Shown: positions 44,130 to 55,489, counted from the first letter of the stretch. The stretch is 64,000 bases of DNA from Inia geoffrensis (GCA_036417435.1 CM070899.1:170529494-170593493); one strand, 5' to 3'. The notes: a model not told the origin generated them from the sequence alone. A program made the numbers and translations.

Positions 44130-45365
44130 AGTTCCAATGACAGCACGCTGAGCAGAGTTTCATTCAACTCGAGCGTTTGTGTAAGCACAGAAGCCCCCTC
44201 TGTGAGTCTCGAGGATGCTCCTCTGCTCTGAGGGTCGGTGCAGTGAGCTCCCTGGGCGTTTCAGCTTTTCTCTTCTACACTGGTCTTAAGAGATCTGCTC
44301 ACGGCATCACGCTGCATTTACCCACGTTCCTGGCCCAAGCCACTTCATCTCTGTTTGCCGTGTACAATGGGGGAAATTTAATGCACCGCGTTAGTCAACA
44401 AACAGTCTTGAATTGCTAAGAAATAGTCTTGATTCGCTAAGTTATATCATTTACGGAATTTAACTAGAAGGAAGTCATTCCCCTAAAAAAACAAAACAAA
44501 TAAACAAATGCTACATCCCAAACCTCATCAGTTCATTGACCCAGCTGTGAGTTTTATGTTAGCAGCAGAGATGAAAAAGTTCATTAATACTATAAATACA
44601 GCAGCCTTAGACAAATTCATTTAACCACTCACTGAATTGAGATCATTCTGTAAATCACCTGAAAAAGATTTTGTGGTATTTTTTCTGCCACATAATTAAT
44701 TTGTTCGTTCCTTTCTTTTTGAGATGAAATCCTAATAATGCACTTAATTGAAAACTGGACTTTTGCCTGTGGGAAAAAAATAGTCTATTTCATGGACTAT
44801 GGTGTAGACAATGATATAAGTAGCATTCTACTAAGTGCTACTATTTCATAATGACACTGCCCTGACACCTATTATAACCAAAACAAATAAAATGTCAGTT
44901 ACCTCCATCTCAGTAGCTACTTCCTAAAATTCACTTTCAGCTTTCCGAATGTCATAACAGCATCATCTATCATTCTTCAAGAGCTACTAGTGACCCTTTA
45001 GACCTGCTCTAACGCTCGCATCCATTTGAATCCAGCTGTGCAACGAGGAAGCTTCCTTCTCTTCCGAATCTGGTCTTAGATTTTGAAAATATAAATATCT
45101 TAGCCTCAGGGCACGAAAAGCTCCTTTGTGGAAAAGGCCATTGTCTTCCCTCCCTCAGAATCCTGCTGTTAAACTCACAATCATAGAAACCTGGTATTGC
45201 ATAATGCCCATGTAACTGGTTATGAATTTATGTATAAATATGGGGCTTTTTAGTATTCATCTCTCCCTCTCCCATTTATTAGAAAGAATTTTCACTGTCT
45301 TGAGTCTCATGGGCATGAAATATTACTGATTAGCTGACTATACTCTTATTTTATTTATTTGATAA
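44130..45365. other. Intron 1, long repeat-poor stretch
   Basis: About 1.2 kb without a named repeat. The AT-rich part at 44560-44900 reads like well-kept non-coding DNA, but this is an impression only. Confidence 0.4.
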
Positions 45366-45378
45366 AGATTGCTGCTCA

Positions 45379-45726
45379 GGGCTTCCCTGGTGGCGCAGTG
45401 GTTAAGAATCCGCCTGCCAATGCAGGGGACATGGGTTCAAGCCCTGGTCCGGGAAGATCCCACATGCTGTGGAGCAACTAAGCCCGTGCACCACAACTAC
45501 AGAGCCTGCGCTCTAGAGCCTGTGAGCCACAATTACTGAGCCCGTGCGCCACAACTACTAAAGCCTGTGCGTCTAGAGCCTGTGATCCGGAACAAGAGAA
45601 GCCACTGCAATGAGAAGCCCACGCACCACAATGAAGAGTAGCCCATGCTTGCCACAACTAGAGAAAGCCTGTGCGCAGCAACGAAGACCCAACGCAGCCA
45701 AGAATAAAATAAATAAAATTAAAAAA
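45379..45726 (+). mobile_element. CHR SINE, longest copy
   Basis: GGGCTTCCCTGGTGGCGCAG, B box GGTTCAAGCCC, extended body with a repeated CCACAATTACTGA / CCACAACTACTAA module, end CAACGCAGCC. Flanks AGATTGCTGCTCA and AGGTTGCTGGTCA form an imperfect target-site duplication. Confidence 0.94.
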
Positions 45727-45756
45727 AGGTTGCTGGTCAATCCTTTCAGCAAGTTT

Positions 45757-45896
45757 GTTTGTTTTAGCTTTTGGCCACACCCCACGGCATGTGGGATCTC
45801 AGTTCCCGACCAGGGATCCCCCCCACCAGGGATCAAACCCGCACCCCCTGCACTGGAAGGCACAGTCTTAACCACTGGACTGCCGGGGAAGTCCCA
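45757..45896 (-). mobile_element. CHR-1-type SINE, short, with internal duplication
   Basis: GGCCACACCCCACGGCATGT to GGACTGCCGGGGAAGTCCCA. ACCAGGGATC occurs twice (about 45810 and 45825), a small duplication. Target-site duplication CTTTCAGCAAGTTT at 45743-45756 and 45897-45910. Confidence 0.95.
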
Positions 45897-45959
45897 CTTT
45901 CAGCAAGTTTTGAAAGAAGAGTTAAAGCACTGGGATCCCAAAGATCTGGTTTTATGTCC

Positions 45960-46110
45960 CATTTCTTAAACTGTAATCTCAGGTAAAATTCTTAAAACTC
46001 TCTAAATTGTCATTTCTAATTTGTACAATGAGAATTAATAACTGTATCTTCCCAAGTAGTAACTTAGGCTGAATGACTGTAGTCTTTTATATAATAAGCA
46101 CATAGTTATT
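45960..46110 (+). mobile_element. MIR fragment (diverged)
   Basis: TCTAAATTGTCATTTCTAATTTGTACAATG and AATAAGCACATAGTTATTACCAG follow MIR order. Confidence 0.5.
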
Positions 46111-46119
46111 ACCAGTTGA

Positions 46120-46960
46120 CACTTCATATCCACGTCCAAAACTCAACTTCTGATGGTCTCCCCTCTAATCTCTCCATGTTGGTTGATGATTTTCCATCCT
46201 TCCTATTGTTTGGGTCAAAAACGTTGGAGTCATCTTTGGTTCCTCTTTCTCTCACACCCCATATCCACTTTGCCAGGAAACCCTATTGGCTCCACCTTTA
46301 AAATATATGCCGATTCCCAAAGCTTCCTAACAGGCTCCTTACTTTGCCCAGCTTTTTCTCAAGCAATCAGAGTGAGCCTTTCACATGTAAGTCAGGGCAC
46401 ATTACTCCTCTTCTCAGAATCCTGTAATGGCCCCTCAATTTAACTCAGTGTAAAAGCCAACGTTTTCACGATGGCTTACAAGACCCTACATGATCTGCCA
46501 CCTCTTCACCCCCACTCTTACCTCTCCAACTACATCTCCTATTACTCTCTCCCTGCTCACTTACCTCTAGGCCACATGGGTGTCTTGTTCCTCAAACACA
46601 CCAGGCTGACCCCTGCCTTACAGCCTTGGCACTGGCCGCTCCCTCTGCCCAGAACACTGTTCCCTCAGATAGTTAACTCCTTCAAACCTCTGCTCAGATC
46701 TTACCTTCTCAATGAGGCCAAGCCTGACCACCTTATTTAATACTGCAATTTTACTTCGTTCAACTTTGCCCTTTTTAATAGGACTTTTCACTCACTAATA
46801 CCTATATTATTTACTTATTTATTATGCTTACTGATGATTGTCTATATCTCCCCATTGGAATAGAAACTCCACAAATGCAGAGACCTTTGAGTCTTCTGTT
46901 CACTTAGAATAATAGTGTTTGGTAAATATTTTTTTTTTTGAATGACTGAATTGTATTTAA
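46120..46960 (+). mobile_element. L2, long 3' part
   Basis: ACGTTGGAGTCATCTTTGGTTCCTC, CTATTGGCTCCACCTTTAAAATATATG, GGCACATTACTCCTCTTCTCAG, ACAAGACCCTACATGATCTGCC, ACTGTTCCCTCAGATAG, CCTGACCACCTTATTTAA, to TTTGAATGACTGAATT: about 840 bp of L2 in good order, the best preserved L2 here. Confidence 0.9.
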
Positions 46961-46969
46961 AGCAGAAAT

Positions 46970-47280
46970 CTAAGTAATATGGAAATTAGCAGTTCCTAAG
47001 TTACATATGCTTTATTACACTTAAAAGTTATAGTTATCCCCTGATGAATCTTGGTCACTTCATTAATGACTAAGATACCACTCCTTCCACGGTACTTACT
47101 CTTAACCATTTGTAATCCACTATGTTTTAATGCTACTAAAAGTAAGTTGTCTTTACTTAATAGGACACTCTATTTATGACCATGCTTCAAGTCAGTGGAG
47201 ATTCTAATTTGTTTCCCAAGTGCCGATATACTCTAACTCCCAGTTTGACATTTCTGCAAATGCACGTATGTACGTGCTTT
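46970..47280. other. Intron 1, no confident feature
   Basis: Unique-looking. Confidence 0.4.
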
Positions 47281-47289
47281 CTAAATGCT

Positions 47290-47500
47290 TTTTAAAAAAT
47301 CAGCACATTCAGCATAATGATTACCTCTATCAAGAAAAAAGGGTAATTCTATTGGGAGGAAGTCAGAAGACGTATTGATAATATCTTACTTCTTAAGCTG
47401 GGTGATAGGTATCCAGATGTTGGCTTTATGATTATTTGCTGTAATTTACGTGTATACCTTACACCTTCTCTTGCATGTATGAAATAATTCATAAAATCTA
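47290..47500 (+). mobile_element. Old L1 3' fragment (tentative)
   Basis: CTGGGTGATAGGTATCCAGATG, TTTGCTGTAATTTACGTGTATACC, ATGTATGAAATAATTCATAAAAT resemble an old L1 3' terminus. Confidence 0.45.
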
Positions 47501-47509
47501 GTGTTTGCT

Positions 47510-48080
47510 TGTTCTCCTACCACTCTTTATTTTCCCTCCAGTTTGATATGACAGTTATCTATGGATGTAAATCTTCCAGCCAGTTTGTGAGGTAAATCAC
47601 AGCTGCTGTGTGATTTAGCATTTATCCCCTCCCCCAGCCCACAGTCATCTCACTGATGAGTCTGCGATATGAGATCAAATCAAAAGGATCCCCGGCAGAA
47701 ATAGAAAAAAAGCTACTCACTACTTCATTGATTTAATCAACGCTGCCAGCTATCAAGAGGGACTGGAATATAATGAAGATAAAAATGAAATCATGATTGC
47801 TGCTAAAGCAGATTATTTTTTCAAAAGACATATATAAAGATAATAACTTCACAAGTGATTATAGCTTGCCTTCCCACTATTAACAAGGCACGTTCTTTGC
47901 TTGCCTACCTTCATTTCATCTTCCCTGACCCCAGGGTGGTGTAGGAATCTGATGGGTGCTCCCACAGCACACGATCTTGGTCACGTGTGGAACTGTAACT
48001 GCCCATTTATATCTCCCCTATTAAACCAGAACTTCACTGAGAAAAGGCCTCATTGTTTTTTCACCGTTTAAGCCCTTGTC
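47510..48080. other. Intron 1, no confident feature
   Basis: Repeat-poor; no exon. Confidence 0.4.
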
Positions 48081-48084
48081 CTTG

Positions 48085-48310
48085 GTACAGCACTTCACGC
48101 GCTGGTGTCATACTGGCTCAGTTCAAAGGTCAGCTCTGCCTCTCACTCCCTAGGTAAGCTTCTTAACCTCTCTGTGCTATCATTTCCTCAACCATAAAAG
48201 CTGATAATAGTATAAGCCCAGGATGTGAGGCTTAATGAAACAACATGTCTAAATTAGTTACACAGGGTCTGGTACAAAATATAAGCTGAATAAATATAAT
48301 TATTATTTAC
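48085..48310 (+). mobile_element. MIR
   Basis: GTCAGCTCTGCCTCTCACTCC, AGCTTCTTAACCTCTCTGTGC, CATTTCCTCAACCATAAAAGC, CTGAATAAATATAATTATTAT. Confidence 0.88.
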
Positions 48311-48319
48311 TATTACCAT

Positions 48320-49425
48320 TTGGTGATAAAGAGGAAACTGAATTGACAGAGAAGAAAGACAATAGCTCTTATAATATGATTCTTAGTGATTCAAGTGCAT
48401 AGATGATGTTCAGGAAATGTCTGGAAATGGAGTCATGAATTCAGGCTCTAGAGTATGTGCTGAGAAGGCGTGGTGCCTTGGAGTGGTGCTACATTTCTTC
48501 CTGCTTGAGCCTAAGGGTTGGTAGCCTAAGGGTGTGGCCCGTGGCCTAAGGGTTGGGCCATATGGGTCTCAGGGACTTATGACATATTGATGGTACAATC
48601 CAGAAGTGGAACTCATATATCTGCACGTTTAGTAAATGTTATTTGAGTCCCAACTATGGTGCCAGGAATTTGGCTAAGGTGATGGCGATGAGATGCAATT
48701 GTAAATATCTTGGTGTGATAGACTATGAAACACAAGCTTAATTTATTATAAGATTCTGCACTCACAAAAAGGTATTGGGTATAAAAATAACTAAAATAAA
48801 ATTGAAGAGGATTCAAAGTAAGTGAAAATAGTCATGCTTTTTGAAAGTGGGATGGTTTGAAGAAATTCAAAGTGGCATAACAAATGCAGGCACTTATGGT
48901 AATGCATTCTACAGGTAGTTCATTCTAACAGTAATATGAAATTATCTAGAACTTTTTAATTTGTTATTGAAAAAAGGCAAAGAATAGTGGGTGATTGGTA
49001 TACATTCTCATGACATGAAAATACAAAAGATTTAATGGACACTACATAACCCAGTAAGTATTGCGTTTAAGATTTAAAGTAACTAAGTCATAAAGTAATC
49101 CATATTACAAAGTTATATTTCTTGAGAAGTAACACGTGAGGAATTTTGAAATCTAATATGGACCTGCCCAAGCTTGGGCATATCAACTCCCTACTGAAGT
49201 TTTTCAAAAGAATGGAAATTTGCCACCTTACATATAGGCCAAAAATTGACTGTTTTTAGAGGAACTTCTAAAAAACAAAGGCCTCAAAATATTTCAGAAT
49301 CTAACGACGTCTGTTATTATTTTCTCCATTCTTTCTTGTTAGTGATCCGCAATTCTAACTTTGTCAGCATCCCAGATAGGACAAATTCAAAGAATTATGG
49401 CAATTCCTCAATTGCTATTTTAATG
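48320..49425. other. Intron 1, mostly unassigned
   Basis: Includes three spaced copies of GCCTAAGGGT at 48509, 48524 and 48544. No named repeat or exon. Confidence 0.4.
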
Positions 49426-49429
49426 ACAG

Positions 49430-49560
49430 ACATTTGGCAGGCCAATAATCTTGATGGATAAGTTATCTCAGGTCCAGAGAGATCAAAGCAACTTAATCAA
49501 CGTCACTCTTTTCTAGTTAAAGGCAGATATGGAACAGAACCCAAGTCTTCCAAATACCCA
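49430..49560 (-). mobile_element. MIR fragment (diverged)
   Basis: GTCCAGAGAGATCAAAGCAACTTAATCAACGTCACTC and GAACAGAACCCAAGTCTTCC fit a reverse MIR. Confidence 0.55.
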
Positions 49561-49564
49561 GAAA

Positions 49565-50430
49565 AGACATAGATACTAGTAATAATGTGAAAATTACTAC
49601 ATACTAATAGTCTGAAGACGATATTAAATTTCTTAGACCTTTCACAACACATTGAGCAGACAGGAAATACCACCCGGAAGACATTACAGAAGTTTCGTAG
49701 TAGATCCTCTGTTAATTTTGCTAGCCAGCGTTACTGTAAGACTGCCCATGTGCCGTCCCAGTATTTCAGTGAGGCCAGAGGGAAAATTGCCACTGGAGGT
49801 TTATTAAAAGGGACAAAGGCTCCCAAAATCCATTCAGAGGCCCTGGACTTTAAAATTAGTAGTAGTTAGTACCCTGGACTTTATTTAAATCACATTATAC
49901 CTGAGGAGTAATAAACTCATGAGCTTTTTCTTTATGTTACTTCCTCCGATACTCCATTTCTTTCTATAATGATCACATTAAAAGTTATTTTTGAACTGCT
50001 TTGCCATGAGTGGCACTAGGAAAAAACACGTTTAGCGTTCCACAATGGTCTGAACGATAAGAAATGCCTTCCCAGAAGGAAAATAAGAGGTGCACTGGGC
50101 AAGGTCTTCAGGGGGACCCCTGCCCCGAGGTCCTCCTGGGTATAAAGATCTCCTGGTTAGTTTGCTTCGTGCTCTAAAAGGATGCTCTGGATACTCATTC
50201 CGAGCCAAATTACAAAACTTGTGCATGGTGTCCACATCTTTCCTCTACCTTATTTTAAAGCGAAAAGGAAAACAATTCGGAGGAAGTTATTTTTAAAAAG
50301 AAGAAACAGCCGTCTGCAAGTTTTCAAAGAGGAAACACTCTAAGACGCGTCAGACTGCGATCGTCACTCAAATTCTCACACGACTTGCACTCAATGCACA
50401 GCGCCCTGAAATACCCCCCTGAAATGCCCC
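49565..50430. other. Promoter-proximal part of intron 1
   Basis: Repeat-free and increasingly GC-rich toward the CpG island; a likely place for regulatory sequence, but no specific element can be named. Confidence 0.4.
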
Positions 50431-50818
50431 CAGTGAAATACCCCGCGGGATTCCTTCAGCGGCGTTCAGCCCGGGGCTCCCGGACCCGCTGTACAGGCGA
50501 GGGTGTACCGGTTCCCCGTCTGCCCTTGGAGCAATTTTCTGGGCAGGAAATCAGTCAAATCTGACAAATCCGAACGCGGGGAAGACAAGCCCCAGCCCCA
50601 ACCCCCCGCGGAGCTGGGTCAACTGCAGGGGTCGGCGGAGGGGACTCCGGGGACCCGCTGCCCTGGAGGGCCCAGCGGGGACCGCGCGTTCACCCGGCCG
50701 GCGCCGCGAGCTGGGTCGGGCCTCGGACCCGACAGGCCAGACTCCTGGTCGGGTGACCGCCCGGCGGGTCCCGGTGCAGCTCCCAGGGCCCCTGGGCGGG
50801 CCGGCGGGCGCCGCTTAC

Positions 50819-50950
50819 CTCGACGGCTGCGCGGGGCCTCGAGCGCGCGGGGCTGGACCGGGAGGGCGACGCGGCGCACTAGGCTGCGCTTCGGTTCAGG
50901 TCGGCAGCCTCAGGAGGAAGTGGTGTCAGCCCGGCCCTTCCCACGCAGCG
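50819..50950 (-). other. APBB1IP: Predicted non-coding exon 1 of APBB1IP (upper limit uncertain)
   Basis: Read on the minus strand, the sequence GTCGAG|GTAAGCGG at 50822-50811 is a near-consensus splice donor inside a CpG island, on the same strand as exons 2-4. Because exon 2 begins exactly at the ATG, the 5' UTR must come from an upstream exon, and this is the only strong donor I found in a promoter-like setting upstream. The 3' end at 50819 is well supported by the motif. The 5' end is a guess, since start sites of CpG-island promoters cannot be read from sequence. It needs transcript or CAGE data. Confidence 0.65.
50914..50923 (+). promoter_or_regulatory. Candidate ETS/PU.1 site
   Basis: The bases GAGGAAGTGG match the PU.1 (SPI1) core GAGGAAGTG. 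The site lies 95 nt upstream of the exon 1 donor. PU.1 sites close to the start are typical of TATA-less promoters of myeloid and lymphoid genes, and RIAM is mainly a leukocyte protein. This is a motif match only. Confidence 0.4.
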
Positions 50951-51104
50951 CGCAGACGTGGAGCGCTCGGCGCGCGGCTCCGCATCGAGGTGCGAGGAGG
51001 GCGCCTGGCTGGAGACACACCCACGGATGTGGATAAAGACGCCTAAAGCTCGAGGGCTGCTTTTTTCGACTCCACGGGTTTGTGCCTCCTTTCGTCTTAC
51101 CCCT

Positions 51105-51117
51105 CCCCCCCGCCCCC
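51105..51117 (-). promoter_or_regulatory. GC box (Sp/KLF-type)
   Basis: Minus-strand GGGGGCGGGGGG-like tract in the CpG island, a standard Sp/KLF binding sequence. It would sit about 200-300 bp upstream of the presumed start. Motif match only. Confidence 0.35.
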
Positions 51118-51497
51118 GACCCCAGAAGAAAACAACTTGGTTTTAATTCTGGGGAAAGTTGCGCCTTCGTCTCAGCCCTCCCCTACCTGCGCCGCGGGCC
51201 CTCCTCTCTCGGGAGCGACCCCCTTGTTTGCCTCCTCGATATATCAGTGGCTAAGGGATTGGGGGCCGGATGGCGGTTCCACAAAAGCCCGAGAAGCCGA
51301 TTTCTTTTGCAACGGTCTTCCGAAGTGTTGACTTCAGCCCTTTCTGGGCTTCCTCTTTCGGGCCAGTTGTGCAAGGCCCGGCTTCCCTGCCGCGCGCAGC
51401 CCGGCCGCAGCGCACGCGGGAGCCGGAGAGGAGCGGTCCCCGCCCTCCTGGCCGCAGGGGAGGCGCGGGAACGGGGTTAGGCGGTCTCCTCTGGAGT

Positions 51498-51507
51498 CGG
51501 GGCGGGG
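51498..51507 (+). promoter_or_regulatory. GC box (Sp/KLF-type)
   Basis: CGGGGCGGGG, a perfect Sp1 core, near the distal edge of the CpG island. Motif match only. Confidence 0.35.
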
Positions 51508-51604
51508 AAGGGCGCGCTTCGCAGCGGCGGTTTCTCAGCTCTCCGGTTGTCAACCGCCCCTCAAAGCTTAGCGGCACTCAGTTGGCCGGCGAGGCTGTGG
51601 CTTC

Positions 51605-51950
51605 TCCCATAACGCTGGTGGAAATCCAAAATGGTCTGAACCCTGTAGACAGGGATTGGGCAACAGCGACTTAATCTACATCTGCAGTGACCCTTTGACC
51701 CAGCGATCCCACTTGTAAGAATGTATTACAGAGATACAGTGATGCAAATGAAGTAATGCGTACGCACCAGGCCACCCTTGGCCACACAATTTGTCATCGC
51801 AAAGGACTAAGTGGAAATAACGCCGTGACTTTTGGAAGTGGCGTGTCCAGAGAGAAAGTGGGTGAGATCTGAAAACGTAGCAGTTAAAGTCAGTTAGATT
51901 TGGAAATGTGATTGAATTCACCTGTCCTTCCCCTCTACAGCTGGGTTGTC
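51605..51950. other. Region upstream of the promoter, no confident feature
   Basis: Contains an old L1/L2-like scrap (CTGCAGTGACCCTTTGACCC, CACTTGTAAGAATGTATTACAG). No coding exon. Confidence 0.4.
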
Positions 51951-51954
51951 AAGG

Positions 51955-52540
51955 ACTTATATGTGGGGAAGGGGGTGATGAAAGAGTAGGGCAGTGGTAG
52001 AGGATGGGGACCAAGAGGTAGGCAGGTGCCAGACCAAGCAGGGCCTGGGGCTCAGCCTTGAGGACTTTGGGTTTGATTCTAATTGCAACGGGGAGCTATG
52101 GGAAGGTGTTTAGCAAGTGATTTGATTTCTTCTGTGTGCCATCCTACTGGCTTGTGATTGGGAAATCAGTCGGACGGGGCAAGAGGAAGAGCAGTAAGAG
52201 AGCCCTCAGGAGGCTGTGGTAACAGCCCAGATGAAAGGTGATGGTAGCTTTGGTGAGGATTCTACTGTGGGGATGGTGAGAAGAGTTTGGATCCAAGACA
52301 CATTATGAAACCAGAACCAACAACATTTGCTGATGGGCTGGGGTGGGAGTGGGAGAGTGGCAGAAGGGTTTAGAAATCGAATTCAAAACCAGTGGGACTG
52401 GTGTCCTGGGAGCTGTGGTGTGAGGCATGGCTAGATGGAGAAAGGTCAGTAGGGACAAACTGTGTAGGACCACGTGGACCACGTCCAGGATTGTTTTCTC
52501 AACCTAAAAGCAATGAGATTGTGTAAAATAATATCTCAAG
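51955..52540 (-). mobile_element. L2 fragment
   Basis: GGCCTGGGGCTCAGCCTTGAGGACTTTGGG, AGGAGGCTGTGGTAACAGCCCAGATG, AAAGGTGATGGTAGCTTTGG, CAACATTTGCTGATGGGC: the reverse complement of the L2 stretch seen at 46.1 kb. Confidence 0.8.
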
Positions 52541-52639
52541 CCTCTATTTTCTTTGTAAAGTAAGAAAAGAAGTAGGGTCATCAGCTGGGGGTGAGATAGG
52601 AGGTTAGCAGTTCACAAATTTAGGGAGCTGGAGAAAGTT

Positions 52640-52827
52640 GTTTTTTTGTTAATGTTTATTTACTTATTTGGCTGCGCTGGGTCTTAGTGGCATACAGGAT
52701 CTTTAGTTGTGGCACATGGACTCTTAGTTGCGGCATGTGAGATCTAATTCCCTGACCAGGGATGGAACCCGGGACCCCTGCATTGGGAATGCGGAGTCTT
52801 AACCACTGGACCACCAGGGAAGTCCCA
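52640..52827 (-). mobile_element. CHR-1-type SINE
   Basis: GGCTGCGCTGGGTCTTAGTG to GGACCACCAGGGAAGTCCCA. Flanks share AGAAAGTT at 52632-52639 and 52828-52835. Confidence 0.93.
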
Positions 52828-52839
52828 AGAAAGTTTAAC

Positions 52840-54150
52840 GAGGTCATTGCAGAGAATCCGAGAGTGTGTTGCTCAGAAAAATATAATGGGATTTCCAGGC
52901 AGCCTGGGAGCCTGAAATTGGTGATGGTGGTGGAAGCAATCTGCTTAGTTGTGTGGCTCTGCTGCAGGGCTAGGTTATCTAGGTTTGGAGAAAGTTTAGC
53001 TGTAATGGGGGTGGCCAAAAACAAGCCAGCTGGAAAGATGGGTCATTGTGGTCAGAAGGTAGGCAGATTGAATTTTGCTCCTGGAGGCAGTGAGATTAGT
53101 TGACAATGTCCAGGGTGTGACCAAGGGCCTGGGTGTCTGAGTTGATCAAGGAAATGAGGCCAAAGGGTAGCTAACTGTTAAGTCACCCAGGATTAGGGTG
53201 GCCACATAAAATTGTTGAGGCTGGGACACTTTTGAGGGTACCAAAGTGCTAACTGGATGAGAAATCAGGAAACGGGTGTAATGCATGACTCTTTCAGGCA
53301 AACAGAATGATAAGATTTAAGCCCATCTTAAAGGAAGATTGGGAGTCAGGTGTCAGGGTTTTGAAATGAGAGAGCAGGAGTGACTGGGATTTGGGAAGAA
53401 GACAGTCTGAAGAGGTGAACAGAATAGTTTACTCAAATGGCGTGAGCCTCGAGAAAAATGTGTTTTGTTTTGAAAAAAAAGCTGAGCCACTAAAATGTCT
53501 GCAGGTAGCAATGGGGAGCATAGAGAAGAGCAAACCGACCTTCTGAACTTAAGGTGCATGGAGTGTGAGAGAATAAACTACTTTCCCTTAAGAAAGTTGT
53601 AGTGGAAAGCCTGCAAGGGCAAAGTTAAAGCCCCAGGTAGAGGAACGCTCCAGAAAGAGCGTCAAGACACAGGAGTGGCAGTGAACGAGTTTGGGAGATG
53701 GCTGATTGAATCACAGGCAAGGAAGAACCAAATATCCTGGAATGATGATGTGCGAGAAAATTCTCCAGGTGGCACCCTCTCTGGGTAGGGACTCCCTGGA
53801 ATATCTCTGCAGAGGGTGGCTAGTGGCTAGAGAATGCAGGGGAACTCAGTTTACTTAATTGAACTGGATTTTTACTGTGTTTCTTACAGCCTCACCCTTT
53901 TGGCATGTCTACCAAGTCCAACATGTCTTTTTGCCCATTTCCTCCAGGCTAAAGGGCGCTTTCACCTTTTTGCAGGGACCTGGGTTGACTTGAAGTAAGA
54001 ATCCTGCTACTTTTGTTTTTGGAGTGGAGAGGGATTTTTTTTTCCTTTGGTTGAGCATTTTGTAAAGTGTTGCCCATTTATTTTATTTGGCTTGCTTTTA
54101 CTAGTAAGGAATGTTTGTTTCTGATATAAATATCTAACTTTTATGCTGTC
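52840..54150. other. Upstream intergenic, unassigned
   Basis: Purine-rich, moderately GC-rich. Parts (53000-53700) have the texture of the L2-type repeat above but are too diverged to call. No exon. Confidence 0.35.
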
Positions 54151-54159
54151 TGCAGCAGA

Positions 54160-54560
54160 CTGTATTTTCCAGAGATGGCCGGGACCATCTCTCCCTTCCC
54201 CATCAAGAGCTGGAATCTGTTTCTTTCCATCCCCCTTGAATCCAAGCAGGCTCTGTGACTGCTTTGACCAAGAGAAGGCAGCAGAAATGGTGGTGGACTT
54301 TGCACTGAACTGGCTCTTTCCGCCCTGAGGTGAGAGAGGCCATGTGGGGCAACACTGAAGCATCAGATGTGAGGTGAAGGCGCCGTCTTGGGCGCCCAGC
54401 CCCTGTCTGGCCTTCAGAGAACTCCCGCCCCAGCTCTTATCTAAATGCAGCTGCATGAGAGACCAGGGGGAAGAACCACCCAGCTGAGTCCAATCAACCC
54501 ACAGATCCCTGAGAGATTATGATAAATAGTTGTGTGAACCTCTAGGTTTTTGGCTTGTTC
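54160..54560 (+). mobile_element. MLT1-type MaLR LTR fragment
   Basis: GCAGACTGTATTTTCCAGAGATGG, CTCTGTGACTGCTTTGACC, AATGCAGCTGCATGAGAGACC, AACCACCCAGCTGAGTCC, ATTATGATAAATAGTTGTG: MLT1 pattern, old and non-coding. Confidence 0.8.
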
Positions 54561-54569
54561 ACAGCTGGA

Positions 54570-55465
54570 GATGCTCAAGATACCATCTTGGGTACCCCTC
54601 GGCTTCTCATTTTTCTGTCCTGGTAAAAGCTCCTGTGCTTTACTCTATAAAATATAAATTGCTAATAAAAAATAACTCTGCTCATGATTTCTATTTTAAT
54701 CATAACATGCATATGTAATTAGTATGCTATTACTAATTATATGTTTTCCATAGAGTATATATTTTTCCTCTTGCCTGTTAACCAGACTCTCCCTCTGCCT
54801 GACCCGCTCAGTCTTCTGGCCTTTGTTCATCTCCCTGAGACAACCCCTTCCTGCTCCACCCCAGTGACCGTCAGTGGGAGGAGAACAGAAAGGAAAGGAT
54901 GGAAGAATAGCCCCAGGAGGAGAAGGCTGGGGAAGAAGAGAGAGCCGGAGAAGGCTTGGGAGAGAATTTTTGGTGGGGAGCTGAGAGCAAAGCAAGGAGA
55001 AATATGTTCGGGGACACTGCAGGGTATGAGAGAGGCAGAGAGTGAGAAGAAGGGGTAGAAGGGGGTTTTAAGAATGGTGGGCTTGGTTTAAAATTAAATG
55101 TGGCTGTTAGTTTTTTTGCACTGACACTGCACAGAGGCTATGCCCATGGAAGCCCAGTGTTAGGTTACTTAATAAGCATTAACATCTGTGACATATTGAG
55201 ATACATATGCATACACTGTCTCCCCAGAACTTGTGTCTCTAAAGCAGTTATCATTGCTACCTAGTATAATTGGCTGAAAGTATGAGACAGATAGGGATTG
55301 ATTTATAAGGAACAAAATCCATTCAAAGTGGCTCAGGTGCAAAGGAGAAGTTCTTGGAGAAAAACTCTGACAGCTCATTGAACTCAGGAAGTATATCTGG
55401 GTCTCTTGAGAGACTATGCTAAGAACCAGAGGATCATTAGGAATTCTCTCCATCTCTTGTTTTCT
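54570..55465. other. Upstream intergenic, no confident feature
   Basis: Purine-rich block at 54870-55060 (GGAAAGGATGGAAGAATAG...) without a named family. Confidence 0.4.
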
Positions 55466-55489
55466 TTTCTTGTTTTTTTTTTTTTTCAA

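Larger units (their letters stand above)
1..50950 (-). other. APBB1IP: APBB1IP (RIAM) gene, 5' part, exons 1-4
   Basis: Minus-strand gene whose first four exons lie here; the RA, PH and C-terminal proline-rich parts continue past position 1. The joined exons (72 + 88 + 293 nt) form one frame of 151 codons. I recognise the protein from the opening MGESNEDIDQMFSNLLGEMD and from ALMADLVADI and SQYEDDLPPPPADP. RIAM is a cytosolic adaptor of the MRL family: it binds Rap1-GTP, recruits talin to activate integrins and binds Ena/VASP and profilin. Introns in the window: 43.1 kb (7670-50818), 2.2 kb (5364-7597) and 3.6 kb (1693-5275). In human the gene lies between GAD2 and PDSS1, so DNA above 51.6 kb should lead toward GAD2. 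The exact transcription start is not determined, so the upper coordinate is approximate. Confidence 0.93.
50430..51600 (-). promoter_or_regulatory. APBB1IP: CpG-island promoter of APBB1IP
   Basis: About 1.2 kb of strongly GC-rich, CpG-dense sequence in an otherwise AT-rich, CpG-poor window. It is the only such stretch and contains no recognised repeat. It holds the predicted exon 1 donor, several GC boxes and an ETS-type site, and no TATA box is evident at a sensible distance. Several open frames cross it on both strands (for example 50503-51036 plus), but these are expected of GC-rich DNA and resemble no known protein. Whether transcription also starts on the plus strand cannot be told from sequence. 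Confidence 0.8.

Noticed and set aside
50503..51480. Long GC-rich open frames on both strands (up to 177 aa)
   Set aside because: Expected in CpG islands where stop codons are rare; composition is Arg/Pro/Gly-rich, frames overlap on both strands and none resembles a known protein.
53005..53022. GGGGGTGGCCAAAAAC resembling the mariner MITE end
   Set aside because: Only about 15 bases match and there is no second inverted arm nearby.
54741..55058. A 105-aa open frame rich in Arg, Glu and Lys
   Set aside because: Arises from a purine-rich DNA block; composition alone explains the absence of stops.
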